A DNA stretch of 64,000 bases from Siphonodentalium dalli (GCA_032622095.1 CP136062.1:140760351-140824350), one strand, 5' to 3'. Positions 24,960-39,900 are shown, counted from the first letter of the stretch. Program-made: numbers and translations. The notes: generated by a model from the sequence alone, not told the origin.

Positions 24960-27900
24960 CTGTAGAAAAAAGAGAAGTCGCACATCAACATAAATAAGTA
25001 TGGTCCAATGCGCTACGGACTGGACCATCAGACATATACAGATGTTGGCACAGGTTTTAATCCTATCGGAAAATTGTCTTGAGTGCGACATGTAAATTGA
25101 AAACTTCAGTTTGAACGCAGGGTTTGATGTAGTGGACATAGTGTTTCATAATTGAATATATCACATATTTATTTAGTTAGGCAAATATACTTTGTGTACA
25201 AATGTGATGTGTTTGGCAGCATTTTGGGTATTATTTAATTTCTCAATTCTCTATGAAAAAGCAAATATCTAATGATCTAAGGCCTAATGATGGATAGCAT
25301 TTTCTCCACTATTATTCAAGAAAAGAATATTGAGGTACATACCGTTTGAATTCTTCTATCTCTTTCTCATGTTCGTCCATGTCACCATTTTCCAAATCCG
25401 ACTCAGATTTTGGCATGAATATTTCATCTAAAAGAAAATATAATCAAGTTATTATAAGTGATTATTTTGATAATTTTTAAACAGAGCTTAGGACAGATTA
25501 AATGAGATGAAAGAATACATTATAATCATTAGGATTAAATTAATAAGATATGATATGCTGAACATTCTAAACCCTTATTTACACTTTCTTTACTAAACGG
25601 ATTCTTCCATCAGTTCAATAGAAAACCACGAGTCCCCTGTTCATAGTGAAATTTACTGGATGAGTTTTGCAAATTTCATTATTAACTGGAGATGAGTTGT
25701 AGATTCTATTTATTACTTGATCGAAAACCTCCATAAAACATACTTGAATCAATAAATGGGATGTGAAAGTAACAGCAGCTTCTATAAGGCCTGTGATGTC
25801 ACTTCACGTAACTATGTGTTGTTTGCCCACGTAAAGAAATAGTCCCTGATAAATAAGACTCTTTGACATAATTAATGACGTAAATTTAATGAAATAACTT
25901 TTCAAACTATATCAATATTAGTCACAGACACCGATTCTTTTTCAGTCCTCGTCTGTAGCATACAGGATGCAATAGTGTTCAAACAATTATCTGACTGATG
26001 GATGTCGACGCGATTATTAAAGGTACTCAATCTGATCAGACGCTCCTAAATTACTATTTCTTTGGCTTCGGGGGTAAAAAATATTTGATTCGAGTCGAGG
26101 AACCCACCCATCAAAGCTCAGGGTGATTAGATATCGATTTTTGAAGTTTGCTATTTCAATTGTTTGTGGACCAGAAGCACGTGGTCAAACGGACAAAGAT
26201 GCGGATGAAGATGGATAACTCTAAAATCAAGTGGTAATAATAGCCACTTGATTTTAGAGTTATCCATCTTCATTAGAAATAGCAAATTTCAAAATTCGAC
26301 ATCTAATCACCCTGAGCTTTGATGGGTGGGTTCCTCGACTCGAATCAAATATTTGTTTACCCCCGAAGCCAAAGAAATAGTAATTTAGGAGCGTCTGATC
26401 GGATTGAGTACCTGTAAATTAGTCGATCCCAAAATATGTTAGTCGATTATTCGGGAAAAACCACTACCTATATGCTATCTTAACGGCATTGCAGTTGCAT
26501 GGCCAAATTATTACGTTTATCCAGCCGAACCATGACATAACTACCAGACTTGTGTCCAAGCCTTGAAATAGTGTGTCTGCCATTTGCAGAATGAGGTCCC
26601 AAGAGGATGGATTTAGTGACACTATCCACCAGTGGGCTAGCATCACAAAATTTATCCTCTGGGAACCTCATTCTGCTTAGGCCTCAAATTCTATGGGAGA
26701 CCTAGGATCAGATTGAAGTTCTCCAATTGAAGTTGGTGTTGTTCACCCATTAGTCACCTCGATTATGCAATTTATCTTTTGCAAATTAGGGGATATAGAA
26801 ACTGAACAGAAGGGAAAAAGTTAACTAAAACAATGTTAATTTGAGACTATAGATACTTCCCGGAAGATGAGGCCTAAGCAGAATGAGGTCCCCAGAGGGT
26901 GAATTTATTGATGGTAGCCCGACATGTGGGATAGCTTCACTAAATTCACCATCTGGGGACCTCATTCTGTAAACGACACACACTATTTTAAGGTTTGTTC
27001 CTGTCTTGATAGACATTTGTTGATGACAAGGGGGAAATTTCATAAATCATGTCCTTACCTATATTGTTCATGTCTTCTGCTTTATTTTTCCTCTTGTTTT
27101 TCTTGGATTTGACTGAATTTTTAGCCTGAAAAATATGAATATTGGAACATTCTATTTCAAATATGTAGGTAACATGTATAGGATATCAGCTAATCAGAAC
27201 AAATATCAGAGAACATGTGACGTCTGTCTGATTTATACTCAAGTACACTGTTCTTGCAGCTAATCATCATTGTTTGATATAAAGTAAGCATGTGTGACTT
27301 TTGATAAATTGTTATTCATAATCAGACAAGCAACTGCTGATTACCTGTAACAAGTTAAAGGTTCATTGAGATCTGATGATAAATTGAGGAGACTGCTGAC
27401 TTCAGCCTTCAAAAGCTATGGTCAACACGTTCGGCAAAATGAAATTTTCTATGGCCATTTCCCCCCAAAATCTAGCCATTGACCAATTTGCCGACCGACA
27501 GTATGAAATAAAGTATACAAGAGGTACGCTGTCGCGTGGCATTTGCCCCCGACCGTAGCAATTCGGATTAAGCATGGACGAAACTGCGGATATCCGAGGA
27601 GGTCTATATGACCATTCCAAAAGAAGTTCGTACAGAAATGTTGACTAAAAACCCACCGACTAAAGTCAGGAGGCATATCTTTTGAGTGCACAAAGGCCAA
27701 AACTCTCTTTGTTTATACTGAAACATTTCACACCACTTTAGTCTTTACCAATACCATTGGAAGTGTGAGTCATGTTGAAAAAAAGGGCCATCAACTCTGG
27801 CAAAAATCATCAGATCATACCCAAATTCGCAGTTGACATTTATTTTCATATAACTGATCCACAAAAAAACGGGATTTGCAATCGTACCACCAAAGCTCAC

Positions 27901-30900
27901 ACTATCATCTGGAAACCCAAAAAACAAGAGAAAAATATAATTTTCTAAGTAAAAAAAGGGCCATAACTCTGGTGAAAATGGGTGGACGAAACCCGCACTA
28001 TGTATATAGCTGATACCCCATGCTGCCCTTCACCATACCAAATATCAGCTAAATCTGCCCAGCGGTTGCTGAACAATAATGCAAAATGTTTGTACGGACG
28101 GACAAAATTGAATTTTCTAAGTAAAAAAAGGGCCATAACTCTGGTGAAAATGGGTGGACAAAACCCGCGCTATGCATGTAGCTGTTCCCCCATGCTGCTC
28201 TATCACCATACCAAATATCAGCTAAATCTGCTATGCGGTTGCTGAACAATAATGCAAAATGTTTGTACGGACGGACAAAATTGAATTTTCTAAGTCAAAA
28301 GAGGGCCATAACTCTGGTGAAAATGGGTGGACGAAACCCGCGCTATGCATGTAGGTGTTCCCCCATGCTGCTCTATCACCATACCAAATAACAGCTAAAT
28401 CTGCCAAGCGGTTGCTGAAAAATAATGCAAAATGTTTGTACGGACACGTCGAATATATACCCGCCGACTTCAAGTCGGGGGCATAATAAAGGCTACAAGA
28501 GTATGTGAGCTTTCGAATGAACAAGTATGACTATGTTTACTCTACCTGATCATTCTGCCTTGGTGACGTTTCTTCGGATTTGGTTTTTGGTGTCTCCCTG
28601 CCATTCTGAGTGTTCTTAATGTTGTTGTTGTTATTTAGTGGCTTCATTTTTGGCTCGGGTACAGGAGAATTCATCTGGTGGTTAATTTTGTTGTTCTGCT
28701 GTACCAATTTGTTCTGCTTTGCTGGCGATTCAACAACAATTCTCTTCCGACTCTCAACGATTTTCGTATCCACATTGAAAGCTGGACTGGCAACTTTCGT
28801 GATCTCTGGTGATTCTGATTTCTGGAACTGTATGTTGTTGCCCTTTGGTCCGTTCTTTGGACGACTGACAGGGCTGGATTTTCCGTTCGTGAAAGCTTCA
28901 TTCCTTTTATCACAGTGACCATTATTAGTGTGCTGAGCGCCCATGGAATTCGTCTTCACCGATTCAGCATTATGCTTCGTGATTATTGACTGCTTTGGAC
29001 TGGCAGTTGCTCTTTTGACTATAACTTCAATAGGAACGGGGCATTGTGCGCTTGGCTCCTCCTTCTTCTGTCGCTTCGCCTTCTCTAGTTTATCTGTCGT
29101 AGATGCAATTGCCTGACTAATGTGGGCGAGAACGGGGCTGTTCTGACATTTACTGGAAGCAAGTTTCACTTGGTTCTGAAGCAAGGTCTTCGCTATCTCC
29201 ATCGAGGTAACCGAGGGATTGTTCTGACATTTGTTGGAAGACGACAACTTGACATGATTCTGCAGGACATTTTTGGATATCTCGTAAGCTTTTATTACTG
29301 GAGTGTTGTCGGTGATCACAAGCTTATTGGTGCATTCAGGAACATCGTCTTTGTGCTTGAGTTTCTTCTTTTTCTTCAGTGACCCTGTCGGAGTGTTTTG
29401 AGTGTTATCGGAGTTTGAGCTGTTGTCGTAGTGACGACAGATATCGGTGATCCTACCATTGTTCTCGATGGTATCTTTGGTTCCTTTTCCTGCAATAAGA
29501 AAACTGATTATTCACTCTATATAGATTCTCACCATATCCTATGCTAAAATCGACAAAAGAGACACATTTATCAATTGAATTGTTTATTCAGCAAAGATGT
29601 TCATGATATTGATGAAAGCTGCCAAATTAGGTACTTCTAAGGGTCTATTACCATCTGCAGTTGTGAATGAACATGCGACCGAGGGTGTCTGGTAGCTAAC
29701 TATGCACAAGGTTATTTTTCACCCACTGTATTCACCTATCAAACTATCCTCACGATAGTCACAGGTGACAGGCAATCAGTGTAATCTTCATAGAGAAGCA
29801 TTATAAATCAGCGTAGACTGACCTTAAATGGCACAAGTGTACATTTAAGGTCAAATTATGAATAATATTATATTCCTTATTTCCTCCTGATATTGAACAT
29901 TTTAACCTTTCCATTACTTTCTGAAATTTTGCGAAAACCCTGTGCCAATGCATTCTCTTATATATGCGAGTCTCCCATAGGGAGCCTCGCATATATAAGA
30001 GAATACATTGGCATAATAATATTTACCTTGACCTTGTAAGCCAGGGCATTCTCGTATATATGTGAGGCTCCATATGGGAGACTAGCATATATAAGAGAAT
30101 ACACTGCCACAGGATCTTTAATGCTGCACCATCGCAGCTCCCGTCATGAAAGGGTTAATGCAATATTGTTGTCATTGGATATTTTGATAGTGGACCAACC
30201 ACCACCAATGACAGTAATGGCTACCACATAATGAGAGTGAAGCAATTTAATTCAGCCATGGTTATAAAGAGATTTTACCTTAAAAGTAGCCATGACTAGA
30301 CGCACACCCAACTGCATAGGAGAACTGACCCTGATTACAACAACCGATTAAAAGTTTTACCTTGTAATTCCATTCAAATTTCCCTTTTCTGATATGAGTT
30401 AAATCATAATAATAATCGATGCATTATTACACACATTCTAAAGGTACCACGTTCCAATTGCATGGGACAATTATTACCCTGATGAGCCTGAACACTCAAT
30501 AACCATCTACTGCTTCCCGGGGACAGGGGGAGGTACATACTGACAATATTTTTCACTGCTCATAATCAAGTACCATTTTCAATGCATGGGTGGTGCGAAA
30601 CAGACAAAGTACGAGCGACCTTGCTAAAGGGTCACAATGTGGCACGAAATATGAACAGTGTACATCCCACAATAGCATGTTGATCAATTCAGCCAAGCCA
30701 CTGCTGTGTGAAACTCATGTTAATCCAGCGGCAGGCTGTGAATTCATCTCGTGTGTTGACAGCGAATCTCGCTGTGTTGACAGCGAATGCAAATCTGACG
30801 TGCTAACAACTGGATCACGGGGCTCCACAATTGAGTTGTTAAGTTGTGCAATTTGAGTATAGTCAGAAAAAGTCCTTGAAATGTGAAATTGATATGTGTA

Positions 30901-33900
30901 CATCAGAATCAAGATCATCTGCTATTTAAAAGACCTGTCAACTGTGGCATTGTTTAGTATAACTATATTTTACTTTGCCAGTTGGTCGGTTTTGTACATT
31001 TTACAATACAAATAATGTTACATCTACGAGCAAATCACCATATTGGCAGTGAAAGATGGAATAGCTCAATCTCAATTCCAGACAGTATTAACGTTTATTG
31101 AACTTATTATCTGAACATTTCCCACCAATGAACAGGATTCCTTCTGCACTTCCTATTATCTGTCATCTGCTCATATTTCCTGAACATCCCTCTGAATGAA
31201 TAGTAGACCCTTCAAATGTATAATATTATGACTGAGTGGGATAATCTATTTAATATAAAGAGTGTTAATTTCCATGATTGATGAGACTAGATATATACAA
31301 TATTGTATACACGGGATAAGGGATATGGTGGAGAATTTTATATTACCTGAGTGTTTAGGTGCTGGCACAATTGACATTGCCTCAGTGAATTTAGTTTTCT
31401 CTTCTTCGACCTTGGCTTTTTCTATTGCCTGAAAGCAGATATATTGAGCTGTGTCACTAACAGTTTACGTCTTTGAAAGTGAAAAAATCATCTCTTTGAT
31501 GGTAATAAATGTAATACACTGTAGAAGTTTAATGTGACTGATGAGAAGATCAGATGTGCTAAGGTTTCCTCCACACTGGTTGAGAAGCATGGTATTAAAT
31601 TTAGTCTCAATATTATATCAATAGTTTCTCTTCTAAATGTAGAACAGTATATATGAATAGATTGTGAAGAATATCAAAGTATTTTCTTCCAATAAATACC
31701 AAGCAGTTGACACTGTTCACTATCTCAAACACATTTTTGATATCTTAGGCCAAAAAAAAAAAGGGTTTTGATTCTCGGGCATAGCCGCGTCTGGAAAAAA
31801 GGCCCGCGTTTTATTACGATTTTCAAATTTGACCACGCTGTCAAATGATAACACGAAAATAGGAAACTAGAAAACAGAAATTAGTTATGTTTCAAACACT
31901 GAATATGATATACATACAATGGTGTATGTGTTGGTATTCAAAAACAGACACTAGCCAACGATAACTACCAGGTATATTGTCACCACAAGGTGCCCAAACC
32001 CCAAGTTTATTGAGTCAAATGTGTTCAAATATTTCGGTATTTTATCAATTCGAAAAGGTAAACGGTAAACGGGAAACAATTCTGAGATTTACCATTTCGG
32101 GAACGCAAACCGGAAAGAAATATGGTGCGTATAAGTGCCACCGCACACGCTGCGATTAAAATCGTAAGTGGGGAAAATCGCAGGAGGAAGCATCCAATGC
32201 GCATGCCCATGACAATATTGTAGCCAAATCGTAGCAATCAAGCACTGTTTGATTTTACCAGGAAAATCGTGGCGTGACCTTGGCAATGCGCGCGATCGTA
32301 GCTGTCACATGACCACTGTCGCACTGGTCATGTTGTAAATAACACGAAAAGAAAACATTCAAAAATGGCGCAAAGTTTACAAACTTCTTGCACTTACAAA
32401 AACGAGGCCACATTGGTGGAGATGTGGCACGGCAGGGAGTGCAGGCCTATACCACATATCAGGCAAGGAGTAGAGGGCTGCCGCAATTGTTGAAATTCAA
32501 TTGGGGCAGCTGAGCCTGTTGAGTTGACAGGTACAAAAATGTCAAAATAAAAAACATTTCACTTGAACTTTCAACATCAACTTGTTAGTTTAGAACATTG
32601 ATATTCATGCCATATGTATTCAGTTGCATAATGCGGAGAATGTGGTATAACATTTTGCTATCATGTGATCGATCATGTTGATAAAATCGTAGCTACAAAC
32701 ATCGCAGCACCGTAGCGTCTGCGGGCATGCTACGATTTCTCCACCTACGATTTTCCCCACTTACGACTTTAAGCGTAGCGTCTGCGGTGGCACTTAAAAG
32801 TGATTTCACTTACTCGCGGCGAATCCGCCATTTGGTCTCCGGAGGTCAAAGTTAACAAGTAGCATCTATGTTTAGCATATGACTCCAGTCTGGGAATTCC
32901 CAAAATAAAATGGCAACAGGTCGTTATTGTATCGCAGGTGCGAGAACTTCATAAAACTATTTAAACACTCACCCTGGATACATACGATACATAGGTTTCG
33001 CACAGTAGATGGATTGGATGTATCACGTATGTTTTCGAGTTATTTTTTTAACGCAAGAACTCGCTATTTATCAGTAACTTATGGGAAGTTCGTTGACAAA
33101 AAAGGGCGTCTGAATGTCTGCATCGTCAACAGATCCTAACTCTACAGATGACATGGCCACAAAACAATTCTTAAACACGTAGTTGCACTCAGAATAAATG
33201 AAATTAAGCCATAAAATGTTGATAAAAAATTCTCGCACTCAGCTGTCGAATGTTTACAAATGGTCGAAATGGATGCTACTTCTCAACTTTGACCTTTTAC
33301 CGGCTTTTACCGGTGGGTTGGATAAAAAGCTAGGAATCGGACCATATGGAACCATCGGCCATCTTGAAAATCGCGAACCAGTAAAAAGGCTTATTGGCGA
33401 TGTGTATGCTGGTTTAATCATCGATCTACACAATATACGTCGATGGTTTAATATTTGAAGTTGTTAAGGCTGGCATGTATTGAGGTACATAATACTTATT
33501 CAGATACGGCAGAATAAGTCATTCTAGACTTTCTATGAAGATCACTATATATATCTTTTCGTTTCGATTGTATTCAATTTCCGTATTTTTATTTGAGTAA
33601 TTGAACCGGATATTTAGCTCTGTTTGTTGTTATTAAACATGCTTGTTACGAAACAATATTAGAAACGCAAATATTATCTTCCCATTAAATGTGACAACAG
33701 GTGATAAAACGTTAGTAGACTGGTCCATCTACAACGTTGAGAACGATCTTATTATGGTCATTCTTTATAGTGGAATACATTAGTTTATAAAATTATATCA
33801 AAACAATGTTCTCCTTACATTTTCTTAACCTGGGAAAGTATAACCCATGCTTTAAACTATGGGCATTATCCCCATAACGAAAATAAAAAATAAAAATAAA

Positions 33901-36900
33901 ACCCTCGCTCCCTCATCGATTCTCAAAAAAAATTGCCCGAGAATCCAAAAAAAATTTTTTTTTGGCCTTATACATACAATTTTAATTTATGTTTGTTCAA
34001 GCTCACATTTCAAAAAAACCGAATCAAGCACATTTGAAGTAATGAACACTCATACTGAGCCTCCATAAATCTGATATATATTCCTAACATCATGTTAATA
34101 CATAGGATATGAAATGGGTGTTTTTCTCATTTAATATTTATGAAACAAGTACTAGAATTCTCAACAAAGGCTTGATTCAAAATTACTAAGATCAGTCCCT
34201 ATTGACATTCGCTTATTACATGGCTGAGTATTGAAATAACTAACCTTTCGCTGTTTTTGTCTTGCTCGTTTAGCTGCTTTAGCCGTCTGTGCCCTCTCTC
34301 GTTCCTCTTGTTCGCCCCCGTTTATATATTTTATGAGCTCATCGAGACCCTTATTATAGACTGGTTCTTTCTGACAATGAACAGGAGTAGGCTCTGCTGG
34401 TTTAGTGTGAACAGGTTTAGGGTCGTCAACTTTGGCCTCATTCTAAAAAAATTGTATTATACAAAATTAGTTTTTTTTCAATACAGGCATATGAATAAGA
34501 AAAGCTCCTCTCAACAAAATCACTTCACTTCTCCATACTCTGGTGAGAAAATGAAGGTAGAAATTACCTCACTTAGAATTGAACCCTTTCATGACGGAGC
34601 TGTGCTGATGAAGCAGCATTAAAGATCATGTGCCAATGCATTCTCTTATATTAGTGAGCCTTGCAAATATAAGAGAATGCACTGGCTTATACGGTCACAG
34701 TAAACATTGTTAGGCCAATGTATTCTCCCTATGGGTGACCCGCATAGATAGAGAATTTATTGGCACAGGGATTTTGCAAAAATTTAGGAAGCTCTAGTCA
34801 TGCAAGGGTTAAACCTTTGATAACTGGATACTCATTGATGCATAGTTACATGATTCTCACTCAATTGTAAGGATGTTCTACCATTAAATGTTATCAACGA
34901 ACAGCATTATGATGATTGTAAAATTAACACTTGAACATCCCTTTGGGCCTTTAAGCAATCACACTGCAGCATTGTGACTGAAAGAGAATTGGAATAATTA
35001 TTGAATGGGAAACTCCAAAATTGAGATTGATGAATATGTCAAATCCTTGAGAAAAAGAATACGTACCTTCTTTTTCAGTCGCTGTCGCAGCCTTTCACGC
35101 ATCTCTGGGTAGTTCTTACTCGTCGGGGCTGACATCTGAGTCTAAATAAGAACGAATCATGATTTTTGTTTTAAATAGTACAAAACTAATATTTGCCCAA
35201 ATTTTATGTATAAATAACAGACGGCAAAGGAATTATAATTAAATGCAGGCCAAAATCTATATTCTTGATCAAATAATAAGTTTGAGAAAATAGTCATAAC
35301 ATGAGAATGAAAACAAAAATACACAACAACGAGAGGCCGATCACGATCGGCAGATGTTTAACCCATCCCTTGGCGATAGTAAATTGTTATAATCAGAATC
35401 ATAATCTTTTAATGTTGAGTTATAGAGTATACTGTTATGATCTAAAGTAGTATATGGCAAATGTACATAATAACCAGTAATAACACAAATTATTGGAATG
35501 TATGAGTCAATATAGAAGGGTTAAATAACATCTAAACTCTAGAGCCTGTCACCACTATCATAGTGTACGCAGTTCTATTCATGTTGTTGCAAATTGCCAT
35601 GTGAGATGCCAAAATAATATAATTATTTATTTAATGGAAAAGGTTAAAAGACATGGAATGGGTAAAAGGGGTTAAATCACCTATCTCTGCCCTGTTTGAT
35701 CCAATGTAGTCCCATCATCCAAGGACTTAGAGAGCTCCATTGGTCTAGTTAAATAAATTCACATTAAGTTGTGGTTAATAAGATAGCTAAATCAATTTAT
35801 CCAATAATTCACCAATTTGTGTCTCTTATACAGAGGGAACATATGAGGGCTATAAATAACTCTCAATAAACCATGTCTTTTTATCTCTCTCACAGAGAAG
35901 CTGTGAGGCTGAGGTATTCATTAATTGTAAGTTACTTGGGTTATAATTGGATAATTCTTAGTTGATAAAGGGCCATATCTCTGGTATAACAAATTGGATC
36001 TAACCCATATTCAAACTCGTTCTGTATTTTGAGTTGAGAAACTCATATACCAAATTTGGCTCCTATCAGATGAAAAATGGTTGCTTTATCGAAGTATGTG
36101 TGAACTATATGTCAAAGGACCATAACTCCATTAAAAAACATCCGATCAAACCCATATTCGAACTCAATCAGTCAGTATGTTGGTCTGAGAACCTCATATA
36201 CCATATTTGGTTACAATCAGATAAAAAATGTTTGAGTTATGGCAGAATTCATGAATTCTAAGTAAAAAAAAGGGCCATAACTCTGTAAAAAAAACTCGGA
36301 TCAAACCCATATTCGAACTCGGTCTGTATTTTGGGCCGAGAAACTCACATACCAATTTGGTTCCGATCAGATAAAAAATGTTTGAGTTATGGCAGAATGC
36401 GTGAATTCTAAGTCGAAAAAGTTCCATAACTCTATAAAAAAGAGTCGGATCAAACCCATATTCGAACTCGATCTGTATTTTGGGCTGAAAACCCCATATA
36501 CAAAATTTGGTTTTAATCAGGTAGAAAATGTTTGAGTTATCGCATTACACGTAAAGTGTCTACGGACGGACAGACGGACGGACAGACGGACGGACAGACG
36601 GACGGACGAACGACGAGTGGTCAATCCGGACAACGACACTATGTTTACCATACATGGTATGGGTAAACATAAAAATGTGTTTATGGCTATAAACTAATTA
36701 TAGAAAACTACAAGATTCAGAAACAACTAAATGCAATTGTCCCAATGGAACAAAGGAATAAAATTGCAATTGCTCATTTACTGAATATTCTCTACCAAAT
36801 TAAAAAAAAAATTAAAAGTAAATGAAGGAATACAAGCTTTGACAAAGTTGTGTCCATGGATATATGCAGACAGAAGGAAGGGTGGACAAGATGCATCCAT

Positions 36901-39900
36901 TGACAACAATCGGCCCATATTGTTTTAGGATTTATTACCAATATCCAACCCTTTTTCCATTCAATAAACCCATTCTATAAATTGTGATATTAAACATTCG
37001 TGTACGCTACATCTCAAAATACTATGGCTTCCAATATTTTTCCAACAACTATAATGAAGAGTTTGAAAAGTTATGTCATTAAATATATGCCGTTAAATAC
37101 GGCAGTCTTTATTTATCTGGAAACGTCATCGAATGCCATATAGAAGCCGATGTTAGCTTCGCATCCCATTCGTTGATTTAAGTATGTTTTGCCAAGTTTT
37201 TGGATCATGTAATAAATAGAATCTGCAACTCGTCCATAGTTTATAGCGGAATTTACAAAACTTGTCCAGTAAATTTGGTCTGGAAAGGCTCGGTCCAGAC
37301 CTAATTTACTGGACTCGTTTTGCAAATTCCGCTATAAACTGGGGACTCGTTGTAGATCCTCTATATATAGAAGGATAACATAACTGGAACTCGATAGTAA
37401 TAAGGATTAAATGCTCAAATTCCCATCATATTATCAATGTTTTGCCTGTTTTGATAAAGTTAATACTCACGCTACTATGACCGAAGAATTCACAGTAGCA
37501 GCAATCACAGTATTTTCCTTCCTTCTGATTGGATGCTGATGTGGAAGTACTCTGCTCTGAGCAGCTGTCATCAATACTGTCGTAGTTGTCGTCACCATGG
37601 TGACCATCACAATCGGGATCAGCACAGTGGGTCGATGTTCCAACGCTGACGTTATTCACAGACGATGGAACTGTTGTCGCTGCTGAACACGCTCCTGCTG
37701 TCGAGTCAGCAGATGATCCGATGCAATGATTGGGACCATTCCGAGCATTCGTACTGGCATGACTACAGGGGAGAGAATTCAAATTCTTCATACTCTGCAA
37801 CATATTTCGGAGTGACGCATCGTCTTTTCCGTTCATGTTTTTAGGGAAAGCTTCATTTGATGTCTTTAAATTCGCCTTATGACCTTGAGACTCATTTGGC
37901 ATAGTCGAGATCGGCACTCCATGCTTCTTGCAGTGTTGAGGGACAGGCTTGTCCAACTTTTGGTTGCTATTTCCACCAATAGTCGATGGTCGAGAATGCT
38001 GAGGCAGAATGTTCTTATTTGCAAGAGGAGCACTTGATACTGGCCATTTTGCATTCTTGATCAGCGAGTTATCTGGCAGTGACGCTGGAGGCCCATGTGA
38101 CAACTCAGCATTTGTCACCAATGCCTTCGCATCAGCAGATGTAGGGATTGTGGGTCTGAAAGCACTTGTAGATAGAGATACTGAACTGTTGGCAGAAACT
38201 GTATGCTGACTTGAATGATTTGTCGTTCCCGTATCGGCGAACGTCGAACCCTGGTGCAAAGGAGGAGGTGGTGGCAACAGCTCAGAGTTGAAACTACCAG
38301 AGAACTTGTTATGAGACGCAGCTAAAATCATATTGGAATCATAAGACGTGTTGTCCCATTCGCCATAAGTGTTATAAATACTCTGACCTGGGGCTTCCAA
38401 TGAATCAAACTCAAACTTTGGAGGAATTTTGACCTGTGATGAGGCGATTGACTTTGTCTGCTGTTGTTGTCGAGCATGGAGGTCATACAGCTGTTGTTGC
38501 AGCACGGGACGAATGTGGCTGCGGTTGTGCATGCCATGAAGTCCTGCAGACCCATGAATGTGGGGATATAAATGTAGCTCGGCTGGCCTAGGAGCAGCTG
38601 GAACATGTTGAGGTAAGCTGGTAGATACTGTTTTGCCTTGTTGTTGCAAGCAAATGTGGCACTGACATTGGTTATCTTCAACTTTCATCTGAAAACACAT
38701 AAGAAATAAATAACCTATCAAACATCAAAAAATATATCAGGGAATAGGTGTAATTTCTGAATTGGAAAGCCACGAATTCCATCATATTCATGAGAGGGCT
38801 TCATGTAGGGGCAGCATGTTGTCGCTCAATTAACCCTTTACCCAACAAAACGGCCAAAACCGGCCAAATAAAGCTTCAACAGCCTAAAATATCTTCGGTC
38901 TGTCTCAATAGAACCATACAAATATGGATATCATTGGAACCGGCTCCTTGACCAGATTGTGATAGTTACAGTTATGCCCTGTGCCAATGCATTCTCTTAT
39001 ATATGCGAGTCGACCATAGGTCGCCTCGCATATATAAGAGAATGCATTGGCCTAAAAAAAAACTTTTTTTAACACTTTTTACCATTTTTTCTTACATTCT
39101 TTAACAATTTTATAATTTTTAATGTGTTAAGCCAATGCATTCTCTTATATATGCGAGGCGACCTATGGTCGACTCGCATATATAAGAGAATGCATTGGCA
39201 CAGGGCTCTGTTGGGTAAAGGGTTAATCAAGCTATAATGGACCAAAGTCCAATTGGTCCAATAAAATACCAAAGTCTAATAAACACTGGAAAAGGTATTT
39301 TTGACAATCAATGTATTTATCTGATTCTCAGACACTTTTTTTCAAAATGGACAGGCAGGCAGATTTATATATTTATTTTTTACCTATAAAATTACCCCAG
39401 CAGGTGGGTTTTATGTGTTTACATTACAATTTATCAAAAATATTGTTGGCTGTGAAAGATTACTTTTCATGATTAAGTGTTAAGACCAAATGTACATGAT
39501 TACATTTGCAGTTACTTTTGAGTCACTGGTAATGCAACAGTAATTGATGAGGCTTGGAATTTGTTCTGCATTGCGTCTATTGAACATTTAAAGGCACGGA
39601 TGGCCTTCAGGTTGGGTCTGCTGTTAAAATAGTCACATCTGTGAAAACTGCCATAAACAGAAAGAATAATCAAAGATAGACATATTTTGTTCTTATCATA
39701 GAAACTGTGAAACCTGCTTTGAGCGACCACTGCCAAGAGCGACCACCTCACTTTAACGACCGCATTGGCTTTGTACGGACTGGTTTTACTATCAGACATG
39801 AAAAATAAGTCTTTAACCAGTGCTTATCCGACATTAACACCCATTGTGAGCACGAGATGCTTCAGCAGGATGCATTTCTTTGATTAAAATTATTTACAAT

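Larger units (their letters stand above)
31748..33967 (+). mobile_element. PIF/Harbinger-like element, copy 1 (2.2 kb)
   Basis: Starts GGCCAAAAAAAAAAAGGG, ends TTTTTTTTGGCC, with TTA directly on both sides (31745-31747 and 33968-33970). GATTCTCGGGCA near the left end is inverted as TGCCCGAGAATC near the right. GGCC-type ends with TWA duplications are typical of PIF/Harbinger. No transposase was recognised; short open stretches at 32927-33139 and 33198-33458 could be coding relics. Contains a nested element at 32135-32794. Confidence 0.75.
35136..37470 (-). other. FAM193 intron between exons l and m
   Basis: Holds the pearl-like array and the foldback at 37205. 35150-35950 and 36670-37200 show nothing. 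Confidence 0.7.

Noticed and set aside
27982-28524. Open frames over the GGGCCATAACTC array
   Set aside because: Tandem repeat read in several frames on both strands.
29122-29382. Plus-strand 86-codon frame
   Set aside because: Antisense shadow of FAM193 exon p.
33198-33458. 86-codon frame as a host gene
   Set aside because: Entirely inside PIF-like copy 1; at most a transposon relic.
38009-38681. Alternative frames over the largest FAM193 exon
   Set aside because: Shadows; the FAM193 frame carries all the conserved motifs.
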